A DNA stretch of 64,000 nucleotides from Xiphophorus maculatus. Taxonomy: Eukaryota > Chordata > Actinopteri > Cyprinodontiformes > Poeciliidae. Within the stretch, counting starts at the first letter, position 1, and the number at the start of each line of letters is the position of its first letter. This document shows, piece after piece, positions 25,411 through 37,079 of the stretch. The notes under the pieces were generated by a model. That model had not been told where the DNA came from and searched no databases. It saw only the letters and a list, made by a program, of their open reading frames with translations. Both the position numbers and the translations under genes were made by a program. The stretch is from NCBI RefSeq assembly GCF_002775205.1, contig NC_036443.1:13403373-13467372 (forward strand), read 5' to 3'.

Positions 25411-26999
25411 TATATATATTTTTAACCTACTAGTGAATCGAAATAAAATTGTAGTTTTAGTTTGGAAAACAGAAGAACACATAAACGTTTTGAAGCAAGC
25501 TTATTTCAGTTTTTGGACAAAACAGGACATTTTTGCTCCTATCTGATCTGCAAACTAAACTTGACTTAGTTACATGAAACTGAATTGATGAGGGATTATT
25601 CAAGGTTTTTCCTGAGTAAGCGCAGACCCTTTTAAAATAGCAGTAAGCCTCTTGACATATTGTATTTTATAAGGTAATAGCAGCAGGTGTTTACTTCAGA
25701 TTCTGCTTGAGGTAAGCATTAGTGGATCATAAAAGTCAGAATCAATAGAATGATTAGGAAGGCTGCTTCTGGGCACTACAAAGAGAGAAAAGGGCTGCAT
25801 TAAAAAGTGCTTTGTAACTTAAAGGTGCTTCATCACACATTGTTTTTAAGTGAAGTTTATTTACTTAGTGACTGGTGATGGCTTTGTGTTTTCTTTTTTT
25901 CTTTAAAGCTCAGAGGACAATGTGTCCCCTTGCACTGGTCAGACTCCTCATGAACTGATACACTGATGAACATTTTAACCAATAAATATATTTCTGTGAG
26001 GGCATTTGATATGAAATTCACACTAAGTGTGAACCTGTGATTCACACATTTGAAAAATGAAAACATATTCTTTCATAAATCAAGTTATATTTTATAAAGT
26101 GGAATACTATGCTTTGTTTCTACTGCGTCTTTTTCACAGAAGACTCGTCTTATAATTGGTAAAAACAAAGGGCTCTTTCAACAACTTTACAAACATATTG
26201 TCGCAAAATTGGTTAAAGAGATATTTATAAACTTGTGAATGTGCAAGTGAGCACTGGAAGTATTGGGCCACAAGACTTGCAGCAGAGGAATCAAAATGAG
26301 AAAAATTATTGAGCAGCCAACGAGCTCTCACGCAAAGTTTAAGAAAGACTTTTAATTACCAAGTACAGTTTTTCTATCAAAACAAGCAGTAATCCATGCA
26401 ACCATCTTGGTCTCTATTAGCACTCATTGCACAAAACTCCACTGTTGAAGAAAAAGCAAATGCACGCTTGTTTAAAAGTTTAAAGACAGTAAAATATAGC
26501 AATGTCAGATGAAACCAAGTGTAAGTCTTTAAATGTGAAACAATGTTTTGTATCGGCTGACTTTATCTAGGTGTAGGAAAGAAGAATGGAGAAATTTACT
26601 GGGAGAGCCATGAAAACTACCAGAAGATACAATGAGTCCAATCACACATTCATGGAAACTGTCAACTTGTGTCAAGGAAAGAAAATAAATCATCTGGAAA
26701 TCTGAAACTCACCTGACTAGAATATAACTGAATGTAAAAGAGGCTGCAGAGCCTTCACGATCTATTGTTTGGATCGCACCTGAGCGTTGCACACAGCTTG
26801 TTGGTGCTACCCAGAAAGTATTGAATATATTTTGGTTGGGGTGTGCAGAACTTAGTACAGTGTCCTTCTGTTCCACAACTTTAAGCTTTATTTAGACTGA
26901 CTTGTTTTAATTTCTTTGGATTTGTGGATTTCTTGGGTTGGTGCCATGATCTGCTGCAAATTTCTCATCATTTGTCCTGTGAGAAATACCTTTAATGTG
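25411..26999. other. Intergenic, no gene seen
   Basis: AT-rich sequence without recognisable exons, RNA genes or well-preserved repeats. Confidence 0.5.
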
Positions 27000-27039
27000 A
27001 AAAACTTTGATGTCAGTACTTCTTTCCCCCAAGATAAGG

Positions 27040-27107
27040 ATGTCTTGTGTGTGTTTAAAGCACTTTGAACTGCTTTGTTGCTGAAATGTGCTATACAAAC
27101 AAACATA

Positions 27108-27140
<33 letters not shown>
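27040..27140 (+). mobile_element. LINE (L2-clade, Maui-like) 3' tail with (TTGA)n
   Basis: GCACTTTGAACTGCTTTGTT, then GCTGAAATGTGCTATACAAA, followed by eight TTGA/GATT units (27109-27140). Simple TTGA-type tails after a GTGCTATAYAAA box are typical of fish L2-like LINE ends. Heavily 5'-truncated. Confidence 0.6.
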
Positions 27141-27141
<1 letters not shown>

Positions 27142-27589
27142 AGTGCGTTGCAGGTCCAGAGTTATTTACGAATGGCTTTTTGGGCTTTAAATGTAGCTTC
27201 TTCAGACATGTTTTATTGTTAACAATCTGGATTTATAGCTCTTTTACTTGGTGGAAAACATGTTTCCTTGTTGAAGTTTAGTCATTTTTTTTAATCTAAT
27301 AATTCAAACTGTATAAAGAAGGGTGTTAATGATATGTAGTAAACAATGTGCACGGCTCTTTTTATGTTATCTAATATACTTCCAGTGGTTTGAAATGTTT
27401 TTAATGCTGCACTTTGCATCCATTGAAAAATGTTCAACAATTGACTGGCCTGGAATTCCTTATCGTTTTAGTTTCATTAGCTACTTTAAAATGAAACCTT
27501 TCAATTTGTTATAATTTATCTGCAACATTAGCATTCCACCAATAAATCAAAAAGTACACGTGAACACAAGAACATAAACTGAATTAAAG

Positions 27590-27770
27590 GTGTGCCGCTC
27601 ATGGGCATCCTCGGCTCTAGAGTAAAATTTTCTCTTATCAAGCAGCTTGCAGGGCCGCTGTAATAAGATGACGACTCGTAACCTCTGTGATTAATGAGCG
27701 ACGTCTGCTGTTCTTTGTGTCCAGCAGATGTTAATTATTTCTTGGCCTTGAATTTGAGGGTTTCCATAGA
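27590..27770. other. Possible conserved non-coding element
   Basis: A non-repetitive stretch of balanced composition (GCTCATGGGCATCCTCGGCT... GTAATAAGATGACGACTCG... TTAATGAGCGACGTCTGCTG) about 1 kb downstream of mir-34a. It contrasts with AT-rich, repeat-laden surroundings. Conservation cannot be seen from one sequence. Confidence 0.25.
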
Positions 27771-28772
27771 TCTAAAATGTGAGAAGGCTTAAAGGCAGCG
27801 TAGCAGTGACCTTGTGTGCGAGCCAGAGTTTACTGCTTCTGCATCACTGCAGCTCAGAAAAAAGCTGCAGCCCCCAATGGCCCCCCCCCCTGGGTTGCAG
27901 CAGTGCAGTGAAATAGCAGGCTCTTTTTTTTTTTTTTTTGCAGACTGCAGCAAGCGCAACATCTGCATTAGAGTCAGCATCGCATTACGAGCAGCAGTGA
28001 CGTGTTCTCCATTCACGTTCCTCTGATTCTGTATGCCAAAAAACAAAACATCAGAGGAACAAGATAGATTCAGCTGTAATTACTGAGTGAGTCTTTGAAT
28101 TGATGTGCACCTGGGTCATTTGCACTCATTAAGTCTGCTTTGTTATCCTGGCAGCATCAGCTTTTCAGATGCGTTGGTGCTTTTACACACGGCAGAGTGG
28201 TTCACACACAGTACAACATTTTTTTTTTTCCCCAAAACAAATGAGGCAGAATAATAAATAAGTTATTATGAAACATTTATTACAACCTTTTTACAATTAA
28301 AATATATAACATGGAGAAATGCCTTGGCTAATAAGTTTGATATATTCACATTAAGTTAAGCTTGGTTACAAAGAAGGATGCGCTTACAAAAAAAAGGGAT
28401 CTAGTACTATTAAGACATGCAGATATTTTTTTGACGCTAAAAACAAAAAAAGATTGATGTAGGTTCAATAAATGGATGCGGACTTTAATCAACAAAAGCA
28501 TGCAGAGAGGCTGCTTTCAGTCACAAGATGGCAGCAGAAGAACATGGAACTGCAGCTTAGAGTTCAGAGGTTCGATGCCTTCATCCCAATGTAAATGTTG
28601 GTAATAAAAAAAAGTCATGCTCTCTCTCTCTCTTTCTCCATCTGTCTTCAGATTATCCCGTTTCCATTTCGAGTTTACAGCTCGGGTCTGTTTCCACGTG
28701 AAAAACCTTTGTTCGGTCTCTGCACCTCGTGACGAGCATTGATCCCAGGGCGTCTTATTGCAAAGAATTTCT

Positions 28773-28794
28773 GCGGCAGTATACTTGCTGATTG
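28773..28794 (-). ncRNA. mir34a: miR-34a-3p arm
   Basis: CAATCAGCAAGTATACTGCC plus two bases. The first 20 bases match the vertebrate star strand; the exact 3' end is inferred from a two-base overhang. Confidence 0.9.
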
Positions 28795-28814
28795 CTTCGT
28801 TCTCACTCCTCACA

Positions 28815-28836
28815 ACAACCAGCTAAGACACTGCCA
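28815..28836 (-). ncRNA. mir34a: Mature miR-34a-5p
   Basis: Exact 22-nt match, as remembered, to the vertebrate miR-34a guide strand. Confidence 0.97.
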
Positions 28837-30425
28837 GAGAAACACCCACAGCAGCCGCAGCCTACCGTCCGTCCACCCGTCTGTCCGCCTGCTTACTCTC
28901 AGCAGGAACTTGGCTGGTTTTAGCTGCACAGTTTGACCCCTTCAGTCTGGCACTGCTGACGTTTGCATCTCACTTTCCCGGGTTTTTGGTGTTGGGATGC
29001 TTCGCCAATCACTAGAAGACCTACGGAATGGAGGATGTGGGGAAGAAAAAGGATTGAGTATTATTTTGAATGGATGTATTTTCATATTGCATAAAAAATT
29101 CAAGCAGGTAGGAAGTCTTTGCTCCCTCCTTGTAACCCAGAGCTTGTTTCTGAACAGATACTTCATATCCCTCCAGCCTTTTTTCTGCAGCATCACTTGA
29201 AGTTTGCATAACTTGGGCAAACACAAACACCCGCGAACTAAGAATAGATCTGTCATGACTCATGATTTTGCAACAAAACCTTGGTCTGGTTTAGCTCTCA
29301 CCTACTTGTGTTCACTCAAGTGAACCCGTTGTGTGTTGATGTACCTCAGGAACAACAAATAAGTCCCTCTTTTTCCACCTCCCCCCGCTCCTTGGTATCA
29401 GTAGCTTTCGCTCGCTGCAGAGCTATTTTAGGCCAGCTGACCGCTGCTGTCTCCGTGTGGGATCTGCTTCTCCGACAGGACAACGGGAATACTGGAGACC
29501 GGCGTTGCAGCTGCTAACGAATGGAAAAGAGGGACTTCTGATTTGGATTCTTCAGTAGGGTTATATTTGTCGTCCGTCCACTGCGTGTTTGTGAAATTTA
29601 TGACACGTTAATGCTTGTGCAACTGGGGATTCCAGAGCTTGATTTGTGCCTGTAGGCGCTGGGTCTTGTCTGATGTAAAATAATTTAAGCGTTTTACTAA
29701 AGCGTTCTGCAACATTCACTTTTTAAATTTGTTTTTTATGAAGGATGAAGAACTCTTCTCCTGTCCGCAGAGAGGCACAGGGACTCCTCTTGACCTGCTT
29801 TCTGATGCCAAACAGCTGCATCCGCGTCCCTTTGTGTCTTTGTCTGGAGGCCTGCCGCCGCCTTCGCTGAGCACATGACGACAGGGATTCCTCCTTGCTC
29901 CGGCCTTGATGTAATCCCTAATACAGGGCTGAGGAATGCCAATGAAAACGCAGTTCTGCTCACTAAATGAATGAAAGGTTGCCGCTCTGCTTCAGACAGC
30001 GGCAACGGCACAGAGCCTCCGCTCATTAAGAAAAAGAGTTGTGAAGATTATGTTTATAAATGTTGTTGTGAGCAACTGAAACTGTCATTTGAAATGATTG
30101 CAATAGGTAAATGCATCTCAGCTAATTGACATTGGTTCATTCACAATGTTTTTCTTTAATAGAGGAATGTAAATGTGCTTGAAAGACAACGATGACCATC
30201 AGAGGTCTCGCTTTGTCCACAACACAACAAAATCTGTTCATCCATTCAGAGCACGTTCAAGGCTACGAAGGTGGAATTTAACTTTTAAATCTTTTAAATT
30301 TAAATCAACGGGGTATGAAAATACTCTATGCTTACTAATTTAATGAGTAATTATTTATTGAATGAATTAGGTTATGTTACATAAATAGGGGAGTGGGTAA
30401 TCGCAACAATTTAAGATGGATTCCT

Positions 30426-30469
30426 GATTAAGTCATAGGATGAAATTGATTAAGTCATAGGATGAAATT
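30426..30469. repeat. 22-bp unit repeated twice
   Basis: GATTAAGTCATAGGATGAAA plus TT occurs twice head to tail with no mismatch. Confidence 0.9.
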
Positions 30470-31166
30470 GTCATGGTATTCAGTGCGTTTAAATTTAGTT
30501 CAAGATAAATTTACTAAGATTCAACACAAAGGACTATTTTGTATTTTGTTGCATTGATCTATTATATAGAGGCAGGACAAAACATTTTTATACTTCTTGC
30601 AGATTAGGATTACAACTATTTTTGTTCAACAATGAAGTTTGTTTCTAATAGGAAATGAAGTGTGCAACGTTTAAAAAATTATGAAGCAATGTAAAAGAAA
30701 AGCTTTTATTTGGATGAGAAATAAATGAAATGTCAAATAGCACTTATGCTATTGTCAATAATCAATGAAAAAATCTTTAATGGCATTACAGCATTCAAGC
30801 CCTTCCTGTAGATGCTGACCAGCTGACAATTTATCTTTGGCGATGAGGTCGTCTAAGGTTGAAAGATGTCTTTGTCATCAAAAATTTTTGTATAATGACA
30901 AAGATCCTTTATCATATTTTAGTCAGGACTCTGGCTGTGTTCCTCCAAAGCATTTATATCACTAACAGTGAGAGGAAACATGCTGTTAAAACTGAAAGAT
31001 TCCCTTAAGCCTGTAAAAAGTAAACTTTTCTTTTATTAAAGAAAATATCGGCGACCCTACAGTAATTAGTTTTTTCCTCCATTGTTTCATTAAGATACTG
31101 CATGATTAACTTATTGCTTAGGAAGTAAACAGAAAGTAAGTCATTTGAAAATAATTTAGCATTTTT

Positions 31167-31366
31167 TATTTTTATTTTATTCTCCCCTCCAGGGTTTTTT
31201 TTGTGGGATCTAGTGTCCCTTATATGAAAGTAGGCTGACAGGAAAGGAGGGAAGACATGCGGCAAATATCGTCGGGTCCGGGAATCGAACCCGCGACGGC
31301 CGCGTTGAGGACTCAAGGCCTCCAAACGTGAGTCGCGCTATCCCCTATGCCACCACAGCACGCCCC
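31167..31366 (-). mobile_element. tRNA-derived SINE with 15-bp target duplication
   Basis: The minus strand begins AGGGGCGTGCTGTGGTGGCA, with an A-box-like TGGCATAGGGG and a clear B box, GGGTTCGATTCCC. It ends in an A-rich AATAAAATAAAAATAAA tail. TAATTTAGCATTTTT flanks both sides (31152-31166 and 31367-31381), the footprint of LINE-mediated insertion. The near-perfect duplication implies a fairly recent event. Confidence 0.9.
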
Positions 31367-34332
31367 TAATTTAGCATTTTTAATTGAAAAAATAAAATAA
31401 ATTCTGTCAAGGCTATGAATTATGGACTTAACTGTGTATAGCTGTAAAAAGACATAACCATACATTTGGTGGTTTATCTTGAAATATGATAAACATAACA
31501 TTCATTAATATTTAGAGTAATTGTGGGCAACTCTGGGATTTACTCCCACTGATGTAAAAGGAGTACGAAAGGACTTAAAGATATATTTTATTCTCAAGTA
31601 GGATAAAACATATTCTTCTTCTGATGATTACGATTATTTATAACATTTAGAAACGGTGACATTGTTTTTACTTTGTCACCTTCTAAAGTTAGCAGCAAAT
31701 ACTTTGGGGGATCTTTACCTTGTTTGACAATATCTCTTTTAATTATGCAAATTACAATTAAGCACATATTTATTTTTGTAGTTCTTTAATTTGGATAAAA
31801 TAAAATATCATGTACTGAGTTATACTGTTAGTTTGACTCAGGATTTGGCCACAGCTGATGACAGTTTAAAGTTGGTTTAATTTATTAAAGATAAACCTGT
31901 TAATTAAATTTTTTGTGCTAGTGTCATAAGATGGAGTCATGTAGTTTTGTTTGTTTAAAATGGACCCGGTATTGTTTATTGTTCATTCTTTCTTATGATC
32001 ACATAGCAAGGAAACGGGTCATCTCAATCATTCCAATTTTTTTTCTCTGTATAAATATTTTACAGATCATGGGGATTTTAAACATGTCGTAAAAATAATC
32101 AAATTTTAAAAGTTTTTGCAAATAAAGTGATCAGTGTTCAATGTAATAGTCGGGTGAGCGTTGGTTCAGGTAACCACGGGGCCTCAGCAGCAGCACTCTT
32201 CAATAAGTCTATAACTCTGTGACACATCCAACCTACACCCAACATTTCCTTTCAAGAGCAAAAAACACGTCTGCACTGACACGAACTAACACTCACACCC
32301 TAACCCGAACCAAGGCTCACCTACACTGGATCCCACTGCTGTCAGGCCTCAGAATGTGTCAGCTAGAAACACGGCTCCACCGTGGCAGCCAGCGGCGGCG
32401 TGCATTTCATTCCTCATCTCCAGCGCCGCTCTACGCTCCTCGGCTGCGCTAGTGTCGGCTCACGGCGCTCAGTAGTCATGTCTCTCTGGCTTGGTCCCTC
32501 TGCTCACATAATCATCTTATGGCTGACAAAGCTGTTAGTATTTATTGTATAGGGAGGTTTCCGAATAGCAGCGAAGCTTTTAATTTATAAATTAGAGGCT
32601 GGAGACCTTTTAATTCAGCGTAATCAGAAGCAATAAATAATAACTGCTTCTGTGCTTTGAAAAGCGTTTTGTTTGTGAGTAAGCGAGTCATGGGGCAGTG
32701 TGACCTCATATTAATATGTGAGCTTTTACTGGTATTATGTTAATAAAAAAATAATAAAATATTAGCTAATTGCCTTAACTCAAAACAAAAGTACACAAAT
32801 ATGATGATGGCTGCTAAATAAGCTCAAATATTGATTGATTATTTTTGTTATTTTGATTTTTATGTCTTTGATTTTAACAACAAAACCAGCTAAACTTGTT
32901 AGTAATTCTCTAGTGCTCATTATAGAGAATATTATCTTTTAGTTTCCATTCTGCTCTTTAAACAGGAATGTAAGTTTAATTTGTCAGGCTGTTTGGAAGA
33001 CTCACCACTCTTAGCTTTTAAAAATAGTTTTAAAACAGTTACCCTATGATTTTTTTTTTGCAACCAGAAATATTTGCCAGCATCTGACTTTGTTTTTCTT
33101 TTCATAAGCTAGTGCAGAGGCCTGGGGGACAATGGAATAACTTTTTTTTTACGGCTCCCTATCTTTTATTAGAGCAAACATCCAAGACCCTATTGCAGAC
33201 CTACAATAATTATTTATTTTCTACCTCGTTTCCTGGAAATTTTGCTGATTCATTTATTGCTTAGTAGGTAAAAAGAAAAATGATTCATTTTTAATATATT
33301 TGCCCTTTTCATTGACAAAATAAAATAAAATATCAGTCGAGTACTTTCAAGTTACCGATTCTGTTCTGTGGAGCAGAAGGTTTAGACTCCATAGCGCTAC
33401 AGGGAAAAGTGTCGGGGGCTTTTTGCAGCCAGCTGACCTTCAGTTTGCAGCAGCTGGGAGAGAGGCATTGCTGTGTAACTCTATGCTTCGACAGCCGGAC
33501 ACTCAGACATTTCCTCTGACTTCACAAAAAAGGACTTGTAGCTGCATGATGGAAAATTAAAACCATTTGAAACCGAAGTTTAGATACAATCTTGCCATGA
33601 TTTTGTACCGGTAACCAGTGTGAATAAACCCCTTCTGTTTCTACAGTGAGGAGTGGGTTAATGGCCCGTACACATGGTGAACAGAAAACACACAGTCGTC
33701 ATGGTAGGCTCGTGTAAAACACATGGGTCATAGTGCGCTGGACGGTGAACAGTCACTCAGGGGTTTGTGTACTTTTCACTTTTCAGACGTTTCAATGTGA
33801 TTTCTCTGTTGAGTTTATCAATAACATGTGATGAGAGTGACAACGTGGAAAGCCCGTCCTGGTTTTATCAGCGTTTCTGTGTACACTGTAGTGCAATCTT
33901 GCAGAAGTGCTGACGACACTTCTCTTTTGAGAGTGAGAACGCTTTGAGTGTATCATCACTCTTAAATAGAAGCTCCTCCAGGCTTTGAAGAGGGGATGTT
34001 GCTAATTCCACATTTCTCTTAGTTCAGAATTAACACAAATGTTATCATGGCACTTTGAAATTTGCCTGGCTGTCCTGTACATTCAGCAACCTCTTCTCTA
34101 GTTATGAAGACACTTTCACAACACCGAAAGCTGTCATTTTAAAATTAACCATTGATATCTAAATAACTCACAACCTTGATTTAGCCTATCTGAGGCCTTT
34201 GAGCCAGCTCTTTTTGACTTCCTTATGGTATAAAATATGAAATGCTCCACGATTAACTGGCTCTGTATACAGCAAAAGTGAACCATGTTATTGAAATAAG
34301 TTCTAACATTAAAGTCAGAGGCGATTATTCAC

Positions 34333-34338
34333 ACTCAC
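34333..34338 (-). other. Consensus splice donor GTGAGT
   Basis: The minus strand reads CCCTG|GTGAGTGTG, a strong donor ending the candidate pri-mir-34a exon 1. Confidence 0.45.
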
Positions 34339-34500
34339 CAGGGAATAAGGCGGCGGCAGAGCTCCTCCATCCACCCAAATCTGCAGGGCGCTGCAGGGTC
34401 ACTTCACACAAGGTTCCAGTTGACCACCAGCCTCTTCTCTTTCTCTGTGCCTCCTCTCTCTCTCTCTCTTTCTCTGTGTGCTTCACCCAGACAGCACAAC
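34339..34500 (-). ncRNA. mir34a: Candidate first exon of pri-mir-34a
   Basis: On minus this stretch runs from the p53-type site through a GA-rich tract, then CTGCAGCGCCCTGCAGATTT and GCTCTGCCGCCGCCTTATTC, ending CCCTG|GTGAGT at 34339. It is more GC-rich than its surroundings and has no open frame of note. In mammals the p53 site lies at the start of a short non-coding exon 1, and the hairpin lies in exon 2. The same layout fits here at smaller scale. The transcription start is not resolved. Confidence 0.4.
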
Positions 34501-34506
34501 AAGTCA

Positions 34507-34526
34507 AGGCATGTTCCAACATGCCA
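34507..34526. promoter_or_regulatory. Candidate p53 response element for mir-34a
   Basis: AGGCATGTTC (34507-34516) is a perfect RRRCWWGYYY half site. It is followed with no spacer by CAACATGCCA (34517-34526), which differs only at its first and last positions, so 18 of 20 consensus bases match and both CATG cores are intact. It lies about 5.7 kb upstream of the hairpin and next to the candidate first exon. Transactivation of miR-34a by p53 is established in vertebrates; binding here is inferred. Confidence 0.6.
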
Positions 34527-34559
34527 CCAGCGGTCGAACCCAGTTCATGAGCCTAGACC

Positions 34560-37039
34560 ACAGAAGGGGAGGAGCGGAGGATCAGAGAAGGGGGAAGCCC
34601 AGAAAGGACCCAGCGTGACTCAGCCTCCTCAGTTAGCTTAGCTTTCACTTTGAGACACTTCAACGGATGATGGGGTTACTGCTCCAGCTGATGACGTGAC
34701 ACAGCTTTAATACACTGGACTGGCTTGTCTTATTATATTAATAGAAGTGGAAAAAACTTGTGTGTGCTTTTTGGAACAGCGTAGGTCTTAAGTTGTTTTT
34801 GACAATGTGGATTTTTTTTACTGGTTTTAGAAAGTTATAGTTTCAAAATGACTCAAATTTCTCATGCTGTTGGTTTGTCTGTGGTTCAAAGGGATTTTAA
34901 TGAGATGGCAAAAGAAGCACTGGAGTGTTTTAAAGCAGAGTTACGCTGCACTACCCTTACTGCCCCTGTGGCTGAGCACTGCTAGTGAGCTGGCTGAAAA
35001 TAGGCTAAAATATGAATCCTCTTGGCTATGAAAGTAATTTAGTTAGCTGTAAAACAGAGTGGCATGCCTATTGCATCAAACAGACACAATTAGGTCTGTC
35101 ACAATAATGTTGTTTGGGACCTTTTTCAAATTATATATTGATAATTTCATAATAGTACATGTTTATTGGTCTTTCATAGACCAATAAACTTTAATTTTGT
35201 GAAGAACACCTAGCACTGGAACTGCAAGATATTTTAAATGAACACAACCAAAAACAATGAACAAAATAAAAAAAAAACAGACACTACACCAAAACCATTA
35301 ATAAAACCAGCCACGAAGTTTCTGTAAACAAAATTGCCCTTCAAAAATTATTAATCATCAGAATGGAAATTATCGAGTCCGTTTTAATTTGCCATGGGAT
35401 GAATTGATTAATTGCTTATTGCGCCAGACTTAGCCGTGACTCCTGCCGGATCACAAAAAGAATGTAATTTATTTTAAATATGCCCAGGGGTGTGAATAAT
35501 ATTCAGCTTACCTGTAGATAAGTTCATTATTAAGTCAACTTTAGCTATTTTTATTGCACACAGAGATCTTAATTTGACTTTCAGACACTCTGCCTCCTAA
35601 TATGAGCTTTTCATTCTTACTTGTTATAATATAAAGAGCAGAAGTGTAAAACGATATAATACTCTGCACAAAAAAGCTAACAAAACTACTGGTTTTTATT
35701 TTTTAGCATGAATCTAATTATCAAAATTGTGATAAATATTATTGATAACATTACTATAACTGCAATAATCAATATTCTTATAACTTTGGCAACCATAGGA
35801 ATCATTTCTCTGTTAGGTCTCGTTGCACTTTGACATTTTTTGCACCAAAAGCCACAATAAAACTGCAGCATTTTTACTGAAGGTTATCGTCCCATGAAAA
35901 TGTCACACCGCCGCCAACATCTAATACTCAGCACCAAAATCGCTCTCTTCATTGGTTGAAGCTGAATAACATGAAGCGCATAACACATAAGACACAAAAT
36001 CTGAAAGATCATAAATTTACCTTCAGTTCTGTCTGCAGTGGTTCGGGTTTTATCTCCACCAGAAGCTGTAACTGGGCACCAGCACAGCATACTAATGAAA
36101 GCTGCTGATTCATCAGATCATATTATACAGTAGGTCACATCAATTACAGATGAAGCCCATCAGCATGAATTATAAAACCGAAAATCAGAGGGAATGCATC
36201 AGCAAAGATTTGGAATCCATGTGAAATATTAATGCTTCCTTAGCGACATTTGATGTTTGATCTGAACTTAAAAGCAATTCGTTAACGTAGCGACGAAGGG
36301 ATCTTCCGTCAGTCGGATCAGGGGGGCGAATTTGTTTGCGTCGCGCTCTGCTTAGCCACTCATACGTTGAGCCACGCTAAATGTGCCAGATCATCAGTAT
36401 CCATGAGTGCTAATTACGTTGAGTAGCCGGGTTTTTATGTAGAGGAGGGGTGATGCCAGTTCATCACTGCCGTTAGTGAAAGTTGATCACTAGGCAGATT
36501 CTGGCTTCAGCAGCAGAAGCCAGCTCAGCAAAACTCACCTGCTACAATATGGCCTGAGTTTGGCTACCTGAGCGTCTCATAAAAGTGGCGTGCTGTACAT
36601 CAGTGGCGTCGCCCTCCGCTGCGGCCCGTCAACAGGCCGATGACCTCATCAATGAGAGAGCAAAGTCACCAGGATGCCACACTCACGGAGCTTTGAGCTC
36701 TGCCTGGAGCTTCGTCTTTGTCCCGCTGCGGGCGACCAGACAGGAACTCTGTGAAGAGAGCAGGAGAGGGGAAATTGCCTGGATGTGGTGGCGTTAATTC
36801 ACTGACAGCCATGATGCAGCACTGCACTCCCAGGGTGTTTTTTTCTTTTTCTTTTTCTTTTTTTTTTGTGAGTGTGTGAAAGTGCAAACTGACTTTTATA
36901 ATTTATGCAAGAATTGACCTTCTATTTACACAAGAGTGAAATATGGACGTCCACTGAGCGAGGCCACTCAGAGGAAATAATTTTCTGTTGTGCAAAAGTC
37001 AAATCCATGCATAAAACCTGAATTTACTGCCTGTCTTAC
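34560..37039. other. Intergenic, no gene seen
   Basis: AT-rich. It includes a small inverted repeat, GTTTATTGGTCT... AGACCAATAAAC, near 35159-35188. A less AT-rich, non-repetitive stretch (36270-36430) could be regulatory. No coding exon is recognised. Confidence 0.5.
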
Positions 37040-37079
37040 CTAGGACTGCAGTGAGGCCTCACTTTTATTTCTGTCAGTC

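Larger units (their letters stand above)
28755..28855 (-). ncRNA. mir34a: microRNA mir-34a precursor hairpin
   Basis: On the minus strand the 22-nt segment 28836-28815 starts TGGCAGTGTCTTAGCTGG and is the miR-34a-5p mature sequence. Its seed GGCAGTG is intact. A 20-nt loop region separates it from the 3' arm (28794-28773), which reads CAATCAGCAAGTATACTGCC, as in vertebrate miR-34a-3p. Flanks (GTGTTTCTC before, CAGAAATTC after) extend the stem. miR-34a is a p53-induced regulator of proliferation and apoptosis genes. The position and strand, upstream of gpr157 and facing away from spsb1, match the human MIR34A locus. The hairpin lies inside an unrelated minus-strand open frame (28517-28813) that should not be annotated. 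Confidence 0.98.
29021..34338 (-). other. Inferred intron of the mir-34a primary transcript
   Basis: Bounded by a consensus donor GTGAGT (plus 34333-34338) and a candidate acceptor at 29021-29022. The acceptor is preceded in the minus sense by a pyrimidine tract: TCCTTTTTCTTCCCCACATC, then CTCCATTCCGTAG. The interval holds one SINE (31167-31366) and a 22-bp tandem duplication (30426-30469), and otherwise no gene. The splice pair is a model, not an observation. Confidence 0.35.

Noticed and set aside
27204..27265. Perfect p53 half sites at 27204-27213 and 27256-27265
   Set aside because: They are 42 bases apart, well beyond the 0-13 base spacing of functional p53 elements, and lie downstream of mir-34a.
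28517..28813. 98-codon minus-strand open frame overlapping mir-34a
   Set aside because: It translates the 3' half of the microRNA hairpin and its flank; conservation there is explained by the RNA.
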